From NCBI RefSeq assembly GCF_021602345.1, contig NZ_BQID01000001.1, forward strand, positions 310,001-374,000: a stretch of DNA of 64,000 bases. The letters are read 5' to 3'. The translations under genes were made by a program, and so were the position numbers. The notes beneath the pieces are model-generated. The model saw only the letters and a list, made by a program, of their open reading frames with translations. It had not been told where the DNA came from and searched no databases. Source of the stretch: Pseudomonas pharyngis. Lineage in GTDB: Bacteria > Pseudomonadota > Gammaproteobacteria > Pseudomonadales > Pseudomonadaceae. Below are positions 8,866 through 16,737 of the stretch, one piece after another. Within the stretch, counting starts at the first letter, position 1. Every line of letters starts with the position of its first letter.

Positions 8866-10260
8866 TCAAACCGCGAAAATCTTGCCCGGGTTCATGATGC
8901 CGTTCGGGTCGAACACCGCCTTGACCGCTTTCATGTATTCGATTTCCACCGGCGAGCGGCTGTAGGTCAAGTAGTCGCGCTTGGTCATGCCCACCCCGTG
9001 TTCGGCGGAAATCGAACCGTTGTACTTCTCGACGGTTTCGAACACCCACTTGTTGACGGTGGCGCACTTGGCGAAAAACTCGTCCTTGCTCAGGTTGTCC
9101 GGTTTGAGGATGTTCAGGTGCAGGTTGCCGTCGCCGATGTGACCGAACCAGACGATTTCGAAGTCCGGGTAGTGTTCGCCGACGATCGCATCGATTTCCT
9201 GCAAAAACGCCGGGACTTTCGAGACGGTGACCGAGATGTCGTTCTTGTACGGCGTCCAGTGGGAGATGGTTTCAGAGATGTACTCGCGCAGCTTCCACAG
9301 GTTCTGCAACTGGGTTTCGCTCTGGCTCATCACGCCGTCCAGCACCCAGCCCTGCTCCACGCAATGCTCGAAGGTTTCCAGGGCGGTGTTGGCCACTTCT
9401 TCGGTGGTCGCCTCGAATTCCAGCAAGGCATAGAACGGGCAGTCGGTTTCGAACGGCGCCGGGACATCGCCCCGTCCCATGACCTTGGCCAGGGCCTTGT
9501 CAGAGAAGAATTCGAACGCGGTCAGGTCGAGTCGGCCCTGGAACGCGTGCAGTACCGGCATGATCGAGTCGAAATCGGCGGTGCCGAGGACCATCGCGGT
9601 CAGGTTTTTCGGCGCGCGATCCAGGCGCATGGTGGCCTCGACCACAAAACCGAGAGTACCTTCGGCGCCGATGAACAGCTGCCGCAGGTCGTAACCGGTG
9701 GCGTTCTTGATCAGATCCTTGTTCAGTTCCAGCACATCGCCCTTGCCGGTCACGACTTTCATGCCCGCCACCCAGTTGCGGGTCATGCCGTAGCGAATGA
9801 CCTTGATTCCGCCGGCATTGGTGCCGATATTGCCGCCAATCTGGCTGGAACCGGCGGAAGCGAAATCCACCGGGTAGTACAGATCATGTTCTTCGGCCGC
9901 GTTCTGCAATTGCTCGGTGACCACGCCCGGCTGACAGACGGCGGTGCGGTCGGTCAGGTTGATGTCGAGAATCTGATTCATGTAGTCGAACGACACGACC
10001 ACTTCGCCATTGGCCGCCACGGCTGCGGCGGAGAGCCCCGTGCGCCCGCCCGACGGCACCAGCGCCACTTTGTGTTCGTTGGCCCAGCGGACGACGGCCT
10101 GCACCTGCTCGATGGTCTTGGGAAACACGATGGCGCTGGGCGCCGGGGCGAAGTGTTTGGTCCAGTCCTTGCCGTAAGCGTTCAAGGAGTCGGCATCGGT
10201 CAGGACTTTGCCAGGCTCGACCAGGTTCTTCAGTTCATCAATCAGGGCAGGATTGGTCAT
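8866..10260 (-). CDS. D-2-hydroxyglutarate dehydrogenase, FAD-linked
   Basis: A 464-residue flavoprotein with an N-terminal PCMH-type FAD-binding domain (PSGGRTGLSAAAVA, QIGGNIGTNAGGIKVIRYG) and a C-terminal FAD-oxidase domain containing the metal-site histidines of WFGHIGDGNLHLNIL and the SAEHGVGMTKRDYL motif. The start at 10260 (MTNPALIDELKNL) is preferred over an in-frame extension of 10 codons. It is divergent from serA. In pseudomonads this enzyme oxidises the D-2-hydroxyglutarate that SerA makes when reducing 2-oxoglutarate, which pulls serine synthesis forward; the neighbour strongly supports that assignment. Electrons probably go to ETF. Glycolate oxidase GlcD is the main alternative but lacks this context. 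Confidence 0.9.
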   Translation of the reverse strand: MTNPALIDELKNLVEPGKVLTDADSLNAYGKDWTKHFAPAPSAIVFPKTIEQVQAVVRWANEHKVALVPSGGRTGLSAAAVAANGEVVVSFDYMNQILDINLTDRTAVCQPGVVTEQLQNAAEEHDLYYPVDFASAGSSQIGGNIGTNAGGIKVIRYGMTRNWVAGMKVVTGKGDVLELNKDLIKNATGYDLRQLFIGAEGTLGFVVEATMRLDRAPKNLTAMVLGTADFDSIMPVLHAFQGRLDLTAFEFFSDKALAKVMGRGDVPAPFETDCPFYALLEFEATTEEVANTALETFEHCVEQGWVLDGVMSQSETQLQNLWKLREYISETISHWTPYKNDISVTVSKVPAFLQEIDAIVGEHYPDFEIVWFGHIGDGNLHLNILKPDNLSKDEFFAKCATVNKWVFETVEKYNGSISAEHGVGMTKRDYLTYSRSPVEIEYMKAVKAVFDPNGIMNPGKIFAV

Positions 10261-10464
10261 CGACGGAACTCTCGAACAATTCATGGTCATCCTGAGAACG
10301 CTTCACGTCGCAGGAATGAGTGTTTAGCGGGGTGGCTATGCTAGCATACCGACCCCGCAGGCCAGTGCCCAAGGCCGGCTCTGCGGTGACGGCTTTCTTG
10401 TCGTCCAGGTCAATGTCTGTTGACCATTTCCTGCCATTTTTCTCCGGGATACAGGTTTACGCAG

Positions 10465-11694
10465 ATGAGCAAGACTTCTCTCGATAAGAGCAAGATCAAG
10501 TTCCTTCTTCTCGAAGGCGTCCACCAATCGGCTGTCGACGTCCTCAAGGCGGCGGGCTACACCAGCATCGAATACCTGACAGGCTCCCTGCCGGAAGCCC
10601 AGCTCAAGGAAAAGATCGCTGACGCTCACTTCATCGGCATTCGTTCGCGCACCCAACTGACCGAAGAGATCTTCGATCACGCGAAGAAACTGGTCGCGGT
10701 CGGCTGTTTCTGCATCGGCACCAACCAGGTTGACCTGGAAGCGGCCCGCGAACGCGGCATCGCCGTGTTCAACGCGCCGTACTCCAACACCCGCTCCGTT
10801 GCCGAGCTGGTGCTGGCCGAAGCGATCCTGCTGCTGCGCGGCATCCCTGAGAAAAACGCGTCCTGCCACCGTGGCGGCTGGATCAAGTCCGCAGCCAACT
10901 CCTTCGAGATCCGTGGCAAGAAACTGGGCATCGTCGGCTACGGCTCGATCGGTACTCAGCTGTCGGTCCTGGCTGAAGGTCTGGGCATGCAGGTGTTCTT
11001 CTACGACACCGTGACCAAGCTGCCACTGGGCAACGCGACCCAGGTCGGCAACCTGCACGAGCTGCTGGGCATGTCCGACATCGTCACCCTGCACGTTCCG
11101 GAAACCGCTGCGACCCAGTGGATGATCGGCGAGAAGGAAATCCGCGCCATCAAGAAGGGCGGCATCCTGATCAACGCTGCACGCGGCACCGTGGTCGAGC
11201 TGGATCACCTGGCCGCTGCGATCAAGGACAAGCACCTGATCGGCGCCGCCATCGACGTGTTCCCGGTCGAGCCGCGTTCCAACGACGAAGAGTTCGAAAG
11301 CCCGCTGCGTGGCCTGGACAACGTAATCCTGACCCCGCACATCGGCGGTTCCACCGCTGAAGCACAGGCCAACATCGGTCTGGAAGTGGCAGAAAAACTG
11401 GTCAAGTACAGCGACAACGGTACTTCGGTATCGTCCGTGAACTTCCCGGAAGTGGCCCTGCCGGCTCACCCTGGCAAGCACCGCCTGCTGCACATCCACG
11501 AGAACATCCCGGGTGTGATGAGCGAGATCAACAAGGTCTTCGCCGAAAACGGCATCAACATCTCCGGTCAGTTCCTGCAGACCAACGAGAAGGTCGGCTA
11601 CGTGGTAATCGACGTCGACGCCGAGTACTCGGAGCTGGCGCAAGAGAAGCTGCAACACGTCAACGGTACCATCCGTAGCCGTGTGTTGTTCTGA
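10465..11694 (+). CDS. serA: D-3-phosphoglycerate dehydrogenase
   Basis: SerA oxidises 3-phosphoglycerate with NAD to start serine synthesis. The 409-residue protein has the split substrate-binding domain, the Rossmann dinucleotide motif GYGSIG at residues 158-163, the catalytic arginine and histidine regions NAARGTVVEL and LTPHIGGSTAEAQ, and a C-terminal ACT domain (from about residue 335, HIHENIPGVMSEINKVFAEN). This is the E. coli-type short SerA, whose ACT domain normally mediates serine inhibition. Start ATG at 10465 matches the family; a 15-codon upstream extension is not used. A terminator follows at 11711. The D2HGDH gene is divergently placed 204 bp away. Confidence 0.97.
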   Translation: MSKTSLDKSKIKFLLLEGVHQSAVDVLKAAGYTSIEYLTGSLPEAQLKEKIADAHFIGIRSRTQLTEEIFDHAKKLVAVGCFCIGTNQVDLEAARERGIAVFNAPYSNTRSVAELVLAEAILLLRGIPEKNASCHRGGWIKSAANSFEIRGKKLGIVGYGSIGTQLSVLAEGLGMQVFFYDTVTKLPLGNATQVGNLHELLGMSDIVTLHVPETAATQWMIGEKEIRAIKKGGILINAARGTVVELDHLAAAIKDKHLIGAAIDVFPVEPRSNDEEFESPLRGLDNVILTPHIGGSTAEAQANIGLEVAEKLVKYSDNGTSVSSVNFPEVALPAHPGKHRLLHIHENIPGVMSEINKVFAENGINISGQFLQTNEKVGYVVIDVDAEYSELAQEKLQHVNGTIRSRVLF

Positions 11695-11710
11695 TCAAGC
11701 GTTGAGCGAC

Positions 11711-11741
11711 AAAAAAGGGAGCCCTCGGGGCTCCCTTTTTC
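11711..11741 (+). terminator. Rho-independent terminator of serA
   Basis: AGGGAGCC and GGCTCCCT arms with a short TCGG loop, flanked by A and T runs on the two sides. It can therefore end serA and also transcripts from the convergent gene at 11757. Confidence 0.9.
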
Positions 11742-11756
11742 ATGCTCGCGACAACG

Positions 11757-12182
11757 TCATTCGACGTTGACGGTGATCTTCTTCGACACGATCGGCGGAT
11801 CGAACGCCATGTGGCCGCTGTCACCCAGCTCCAGTTGCAGGGTGTGCTTGCCCGGCGCGAGTTTGATGTCGGCCTGGGTCTGCGCCTTGCCGAAGTGCAT
11901 GTGGTTGGCGTCGGTCGGCACCACGGAACCGGCCGGGACGATTTCCTTGGCATCGATCAGCAGATGGTGATGACCGGTGTTCTTGGTGACGTCACCGGCC
12001 GGTGCCAGCGCGATGTCCTTTACACCGAACTTGACCGTGAAGGTCTGCGGAACCGTGGCTCCGTCCTCGGGAGAAACGATGAACACTTCGGCGCCTTTCG
12101 GTGCCGGTGTGGCCGCACTGGCCAGTACCGAAACACCCATCAGCACACCGGCCAACGCTGCACGTGACATAAAGCTTTTCAT
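11757..12182 (-). CDS. Periplasmic DUF4399 protein
   Basis: A 141-residue exported protein: signal peptide MKSFMSRAALAGVLMGVSVL...ASA with cleavage near residue 23, then a single DUF4399 domain. It contains NTGHHHLLIDAKE and DANHMHFGKAQTQ, rich in histidine, and ends in a beta-rich segment HTLQLELGDSGHMAFDPP. The histidine clusters suggest metal binding, but that is inference. Function is unknown. The gene is transcribed towards serA and is divergent from the solute-binding protein gene at 12315. Confidence 0.75.
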   Translation of the reverse strand: MKSFMSRAALAGVLMGVSVLASAATPAPKGAEVFIVSPEDGATVPQTFTVKFGVKDIALAPAGDVTKNTGHHHLLIDAKEIVPAGSVVPTDANHMHFGKAQTQADIKLAPGKHTLQLELGDSGHMAFDPPIVSKKITVNVE

Positions 12183-12314
12183 TTTCTTCTCCAGTTTTTC
12201 CGTAAAATCCGCACGGTCATGACAACTTCATGACCATTCGTTGTCGAAGGCACTCGACAACCATAGCAAAGCGAGCCTGGAAAACAGGCCGATATCGATT
12301 TCAAAGGAGTGACC

Positions 12315-12893
12315 ATGCGTTTTCTGCCTGGCCTGATCTGCCTGCTTCCCCTTCTGAGCCCTCTGGCTCACGCCGAACTGATTGATGACGTCTACGACCG
12401 TGGCGAGTTGCGCATAGCCCTTGAGGCTAATACACCGCCCTTCAATTTCAAGGACGGCGACACGCTCACGGGGTTCGAGGTCGAGCTTGGGCAACTGCTG
12501 GCCAACGAACTGGATGTGCGCGCCGACTTCATCGTCACCGACGAGGCTGATCTGCTCCAGGGCGTCGAAAGCGGCAAGTACGACGTCGCGCTCAACCACA
12601 TAGCACTGACATCCGAGCTCAAGGATCGTTTCGACGTCAGCGAACCTTACACGCAGGTCAATGCACAATTGCTGGCGAAAAAGGACGAGCAGCCTCGGCC
12701 GATGGTACTGGTGCAGACGCTGACAGAAGAGAAACCGAAGGTCGGTCCGCCGGTAGATCTGGCGATTCCGTTTCAGAAGGGCAACCCGGCGTTTCACGCG
12801 AGTCTGGAGAATGCCTTGCAGCGGATCAGGGCGGATGGGCGGCTGGAGGCGTTGTCGCAGAAGTGGTTGAGTGTGCAGACTACGGAAAACTGA
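12315..12893 (+). CDS. Family-3 solute-binding protein with a shortened second lobe
   Basis: A periplasmic amino-acid-type binding protein (SBP_bac_3 fold) of only 192 residues, against about 250 for the family. A signal peptide (residues 1-20, ending LAHA) precedes lobe 1: LRIALEANTPPFNFKDGDTL, TGFEVELGQLLANEL, GVESGKYDVALNHIALTSEL. After SEPYTQVNAQLLAKKD the sequence jumps through a polar linker to VDLAIPFQKGNPAFHASLEN and the C-terminal helix RADGRLEALSQKWL. About 70 residues of lobe 2, including the conserved ligand-binding aspartate region, are absent. The reading frame is clean and an AGGAG ribosome site lies 5 bp upstream, so it looks functional. No permease or ATPase is nearby. Confidence 0.75.
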   Translation: MRFLPGLICLLPLLSPLAHAELIDDVYDRGELRIALEANTPPFNFKDGDTLTGFEVELGQLLANELDVRADFIVTDEADLLQGVESGKYDVALNHIALTSELKDRFDVSEPYTQVNAQLLAKKDEQPRPMVLVQTLTEEKPKVGPPVDLAIPFQKGNPAFHASLENALQRIRADGRLEALSQKWLSVQTTEN

Positions 12894-12904
12894 AGTGAGC
12901 GTGG

Positions 12905-13390
12905 CTAGTCGAGCAAGCTGAGGGCCTGTGCGGCTTGCGGCAGTTCGAGTTCGCTGAAGACCTGCACCCCATGGCGCTTCAGCAAAGCAGCAGTAACCCC
13001 CTCGCCGCTGACCTTCACCCCACTGAACGTACCGTCATAGGTCAACAGATTCCCGCACGAAGGACTGTTGGCCTTGAGCACTGCCACCCGAATCCCGTGC
13101 TGTTGCACCAGCGCCAACGCCTGGTGCGCACCGTCGAGAAACTGTGCGCTGACATCTTCGCCCTCGGTGGTGATCACCGAGGCGAGCCCGTCCAGCACTT
13201 CGCGGCCCTGCCCGCCCGGAATCTCCGCCGCCGCGCGTGGCGTCGGCAGACCACCGGCGACTTCCGGGCACAGCGGCACTACACGTCCTTCGGCAATCCA
13301 CTGCTCGAGCAGATCGAACGGCCCGCTGGCCCCTCCGTCATAACGCACGCGATGGCCCAGCAGGCAGCGACTCACAAGAATCCTGTGCAT
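12905..13390 (-). CDS. DUF523/TudS-family protein (2-thiouracil desulfurase-like)
   Basis: A 161-residue protein of DUF523. Members named TudS remove sulfur from 2-thiouracil using a [4Fe-4S] cluster held by three cysteines. All three are present: C9 in LVSRCLLG, C41 in VPLCPEVAGG and C112 in NSPSCG. The family glutamate/serine pattern around the third site (KANSPSCGNLLTYDG) is intact. The start at 13390 gives MHRILVSRCLL; the preceding 7 codons of open frame overlap the upstream gene. That gene (2OG oxygenase) ends one base before this start, so translation is almost certainly coupled. Confidence 0.82.
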   Translation of the reverse strand: MHRILVSRCLLGHRVRYDGGASGPFDLLEQWIAEGRVVPLCPEVAGGLPTPRAAAEIPGGQGREVLDGLASVITTEGEDVSAQFLDGAHQALALVQQHGIRVAVLKANSPSCGNLLTYDGTFSGVKVSGEGVTAALLKRHGVQVFSELELPQAAQALSLLD

Positions 13391-13391
13391 C

Positions 13392-14024
13392 TCAGAACGG
13401 CTCGTTGCCACGACGGCGGAACCAGCCTGTCAGCGACAGCCGCTCGCGGCTGGCTGGCAATACTTCGTGAGGGACTTCGCCGGAGAGAAACACCACCAGA
13501 CAACCGCCCGTAGGCTGTACGTCATGAACGCGGTCATTCTCCAGGTACATACGCAGTTGCCCGCCATCCTCCGGCAGCCAACCGTCATTGAGGTAGATCA
13601 CCGCCGAGACCATGCGCCGGTCATCGTCGCGGAAACGGTCGACATGCTTGCGATAGAAAGCACCCGGCGGGTACAGGGCGAAGTGGCACTCGAAGTCTTC
13701 CAGCCCGAGGAACAGGCCCCGGTTGAGCGCTTCACGCAAGCTGTCCATCAGGTTCAGGTAACGGTCACTGGCCTCGGCCTGACCGGGGTCGATCCATTGG
13801 ATATGGTCGCCACGAATCCCCTCGCGGATCTCCGAAAACGGGCCACGTCCGACCCCCGCCGGCGCCAGTTCACCTTCGGCGTCACGTTTGCGGCACTCGG
13901 CCGCCAGTGCGCGGGTCAAATCCGCAGGCAGGAAAATGTTCTGCTGCGACCAGCCGCGCTCGGCCAGGTCGTCGACGATACGTAACAGCAGCGGGTGATC
14001 AGAGGATATTTGCATGGCGCGCAT
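13392..14024 (-). CDS. 2-oxoglutarate/Fe(II)-dependent dioxygenase
   Basis: A protein of about 210 residues with a prolyl-4-hydroxylase-type double-stranded beta-helix. Metal ligands are H and D of FYRKHVDRF and the distal H of GEVPHEVLP; the 2OG-binding arginine is in SRERLSLTGWFRRR. The substrate is unknown; related PKHD proteins hydroxylate amino acid side chains or small molecules. Two starts are possible, ATG at 14024 (MRAMQISSDH) or 14015 (MQISSDH); the longer is given. It is translationally coupled to the TudS-like gene (1-bp gap) and divergent from the gene at 14133. Confidence 0.8.
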   Translation of the reverse strand: MRAMQISSDHPLLLRIVDDLAERGWSQQNIFLPADLTRALAAECRKRDAEGELAPAGVGRGPFSEIREGIRGDHIQWIDPGQAEASDRYLNLMDSLREALNRGLFLGLEDFECHFALYPPGAFYRKHVDRFRDDDRRMVSAVIYLNDGWLPEDGGQLRMYLENDRVHDVQPTGGCLVVFLSGEVPHEVLPASRERLSLTGWFRRRGNEPF

Positions 14025-14132
14025 AGTATGCCTGCGGCAAGAAATCCGACAGAGCCACGCGGCGGCTTGATACGAATTCTCGACAAGTACTGGCACCGCA
14101 CGGAGAATAGTCGGCTGCCGACAGGAGTCCTT

Positions 14133-14885
14133 ATGCGCCGTTTGCTTTTTTCACTGTTGATGTTCTGCGTTTTGCCCGCCTGGGCGGACGGCTACGACCA
14201 GTTGTACAAGGTCGCCGGCTGGCCAGAACAACGCGCGCATTTCAACGACGCCCTGAGTGCCGCGCAGCAGCGTTACCAGAACAGCCTGCCGCCGGCGGTG
14301 TTTCAGGCGCTGGTGAACAACAGCAACCAGCGCTTCGCCCCCCAGGCCGTGGATCAACGCGCCGAAGCGCAACTGCGCAAGAACCTCGCCGATCCGCAAC
14401 CGGCCCTGTCGTTCTTTCAGTCACCGCTGGGCAAGAAGATCGTCGCCGCCGAACTGCTGGCGACCCGCCGCGATCAATTGGCAAAAAACGCCAAGGGCCT
14501 GCCGAAGATGCCGGCCAGCGACAGCCGCCTGCTGATCATCGGCCACCTCGCCCAGGCCCTGCCCGCCCGTGAAGCCGGTGCCGAAGTCAGCCTGGCGATT
14601 GCCGGCGTGGCGGCGGACAGCCTGAGCTCGATGATCCCCGGCCTGCTCGGCGGCGGTCAGGCCCAGGGCATGTTGAACGGTCAACGCCAGCGCCTGATGG
14701 ATCAGATCGGCGCCGACCTGAACAACACGCTGCTGTACGTCTATCGCGACCTGTCGGATGAAGAGCTGGAAGAGTTCGCGACCTTTGCCGAATCCACCGA
14801 AGGCAAGGCTTACTATCAGGCCGCGCTGGCCGCGATCCGCGCCGGGCTGGCCGTCGGCCAGAGCACCTCGAATCTCACCCAGTGA
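14133..14885 (+). CDS. Exported DUF2059-type protein
   Basis: A 250-residue protein with signal peptide MRRLLFSLLMFCVLPAWA (cleaved after residue 18), then an all-helical periplasmic region. The segment YRDLSDEELEEFATFAESTEG is the DUF2059 signature, and a diverged copy of the same pattern occurs earlier (LADPQPALSFFQSPLGKKI). Function is unknown. An AGGAG ribosome site at 14123-14127 fixes the start; in-frame sequence upstream of it runs into the divergent 2OG-oxygenase promoter. A REP pair follows the gene. Confidence 0.75.
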   Translation: MRRLLFSLLMFCVLPAWADGYDQLYKVAGWPEQRAHFNDALSAAQQRYQNSLPPAVFQALVNNSNQRFAPQAVDQRAEAQLRKNLADPQPALSFFQSPLGKKIVAAELLATRRDQLAKNAKGLPKMPASDSRLLIIGHLAQALPAREAGAEVSLAIAGVAADSLSSMIPGLLGGGQAQGMLNGQRQRLMDQIGADLNNTLLYVYRDLSDEELEEFATFAESTEGKAYYQAALAAIRAGLAVGQSTSNLTQ

Positions 14886-14906
14886 TCTTTACGACCTGAC
14901 AGACCG

Positions 14907-14994
14907 CCTTCGCGAGCAAGCCCGCTCCCACATTCGACCGAGTTGATGCTGGATGAGCACGGTTAAATGTGGGAGCGGGCTTGCTCGCGAAGGG
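14907..14994. repeat. Pseudomonas REP pair (inverted)
   Basis: TTCGCGAGCAAGCCCGCTCC at 14909 and its reverse complement ending at 14991, separated by a spacer of roughly 35 bp. The two arms match almost perfectly over 25 bp. The pair lies between the 3' ends of two convergent genes. Confidence 0.85.
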
Positions 14995-15004
14995 GCCTTC
15001 AGGA

Positions 15005-15958
15005 TCACGAGTGATTCCGCCCATTGATCCGCTTGCTCAAGAACTCGAAATACTCCTCGCGCATTTCCGCCGTCTCATTGGCCAGGTGATGCCGCGCCTC
15101 GGCCAGCAACAGAATCTGTGGCCGGTCGAACTTCCACTTCAACACCTGCAGGTTGTGCTGCCAGTCCACGGTCATATCCGCCTGGCCCTGAACGATCAGC
15201 GGCCGGCGCGGACTTTTCTTCGCGTATTCCACCCGGTTGATCCAGCGTGACAATGCCCCGACCCACGCGGTCGGCAAGCGTTTTGGCTGCAACGGATCGG
15301 CCTGCAGAAACGGCAGGAAATCCGGGTCATTGGAGTTCTCGCTGAAACGCCGGGCGATACCCCTGACAAAAGGCCTGAGCAGGTAATAACTGAACTGCGA
15401 CCAGCCCCAGGCACGCGGACGCACCAGCGGCGCCAGCAGAATCAACTGCCCCTGCGCCGGGCTGTTTTCACCATGATTGAGCACGTGATCGACAATGATC
15501 GCCCCGCCGGTACTTTGCCCGCACAGGTGCCACGGCTGCGGCAGGGCAATCGAGCGCGCTTCGGCGAACAGGCCTTGCAGTGCATCCTGATATTCGGAGA
15601 AGTCGCGGATGCTCGCCCGCTCGCCGCTGGACAGACCATGCCCCGGCAGATCGCAGGCAATCACCGCAAAACCCTGATCCAGCGCCCACTCGATCACATG
15701 CCGGTACAGGCCGGTGTGATCATAAAAACCGTGCACCAGAAACAGCGTGGCCCTGGCCGTTTCCGCCGGCCACCAGCAATGGCTGACCAGCTGATAGCCA
15801 TCGATGTCGAACCGGCCCATGCCGCGCCAGACATCACGTTCCGGAAAGTCGGTCTTGTAGAACCGCTGATACGCCTTCGCCTCCTCGGACAACGGCTGCC
15901 ACTCGGCCAGAGGCTTGAGGCTCGCACGCAGATGATCGGGATCGAAAGCAACAGACAT
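15005..15958 (-). CDS. Alpha/beta hydrolase (lysophospholipase-like)
   Basis: A 317-residue serine hydrolase. Oxyanion strand FLVHGFYDHTGLYRHV and nucleophile elbow HLCGQSTGGAII (serine near residue 148) identify the monoacylglycerol lipase/lysophospholipase group; the active-site acid is probably in VQGQADMTVDW and the histidine in LAEARHHLANE. There is no signal peptide, so it acts in the cytoplasm. ATG at 15958 (MSVAFDPDHLR) is chosen over a TTG two codons earlier. The gene is divergent from the thioredoxin-like gene at 16056. The natural ester is unknown. Confidence 0.85.
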   Translation of the reverse strand: MSVAFDPDHLRASLKPLAEWQPLSEEAKAYQRFYKTDFPERDVWRGMGRFDIDGYQLVSHCWWPAETARATLFLVHGFYDHTGLYRHVIEWALDQGFAVIACDLPGHGLSSGERASIRDFSEYQDALQGLFAEARSIALPQPWHLCGQSTGGAIIVDHVLNHGENSPAQGQLILLAPLVRPRAWGWSQFSYYLLRPFVRGIARRFSENSNDPDFLPFLQADPLQPKRLPTAWVGALSRWINRVEYAKKSPRRPLIVQGQADMTVDWQHNLQVLKWKFDRPQILLLAEARHHLANETAEMREEYFEFLSKRINGRNHS

Positions 15959-16055
15959 GGGCAATTCCAGAACGGTAAACGGACTTTATCGGCCTGCGAT
16001 ATTCATCTGTCGCGGCAAGCATGGCAAGCTAGCCGGCCTTCGAGGAATCAAAACC

Positions 16056-16634
16056 ATGCGTTCGCCCTACCGCACCGCACTGTTTGCCAGCCTGCTCGCC
16101 ATCGTGTGTGCCGGCGTACTGTGGGCCGCGTACGACTGGTTTCAGGGCCGCTACCTGCGCGCCTTCAGCGAACACACCGCGGTATTTTCCGGCGATCCGC
16201 TGCGCCTGCCCGCCGACCTCGCCGGCCCCGGCAACATCCGTCTTGTGCACTTCTGGGATCCGGCCTGCCCATGCAACGTCGGCAACCAACAGCACCTGAC
16301 CGAGATGGTCGAACAGTTCGGCCCCAGGGGCGTGGAATTCTTCGCGGTGCAGAAGGCCGGCAGCCACGGCCAGTTGCCCGCCACCCTGAGCAATCTTAAA
16401 ACCATCGCGGTGCTGCCCGGCTCCGAACAGATTCCCGCCAGCCCGGCCGTGGCGATCTGGGACCGCAGCGGCAGACTGGCGTACTTCGGCCCGTACAGCG
16501 AAGGCCTGACGTGCAACTCCAGCAACAGTTTTATCGAACCGATCCTGCAAGCGTTGAGTGATGATCGCCCGGTCAATGCGACTCATACGTTGGCGGTTGG
16601 TTGCTACTGTCCGTGGCCGGCGGAGACGAAGTAA
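16056..16634 (+). CDS. Membrane-anchored thioredoxin-fold protein (DUF6436-like)
   Basis: A 192-residue protein with one N-terminal membrane helix (about residues 8-26) and a thioredoxin-like periplasmic domain. IRLVHFWDPACPCNVGNQQH occupies the position of the redox motif but has C-P-C instead of C-x-x-C, and ASPAVAIWDRSGRLAYFGPY supplies the cis-proline region. Two further pairs of cysteines occur near the C-terminus (LTCNSSN, VGCYCPWP). This fits DUF6436, whose function is unknown. The gene is followed 103 bp later by the acylase gene on the same strand. Confidence 0.72.
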   Translation: MRSPYRTALFASLLAIVCAGVLWAAYDWFQGRYLRAFSEHTAVFSGDPLRLPADLAGPGNIRLVHFWDPACPCNVGNQQHLTEMVEQFGPRGVEFFAVQKAGSHGQLPATLSNLKTIAVLPGSEQIPASPAVAIWDRSGRLAYFGPYSEGLTCNSSNSFIEPILQALSDDRPVNATHTLAVGCYCPWPAETK

Positions 16635-16737
16635 GGCATTCCGGACTTTTCAAGGACGGCGATGCGCAGCACACGAGGCGTGTGCTAATTGTTTGCAGCC
16701 CGCACGGGCGGCAATCCCGAATGCACAAGGAGTCACC

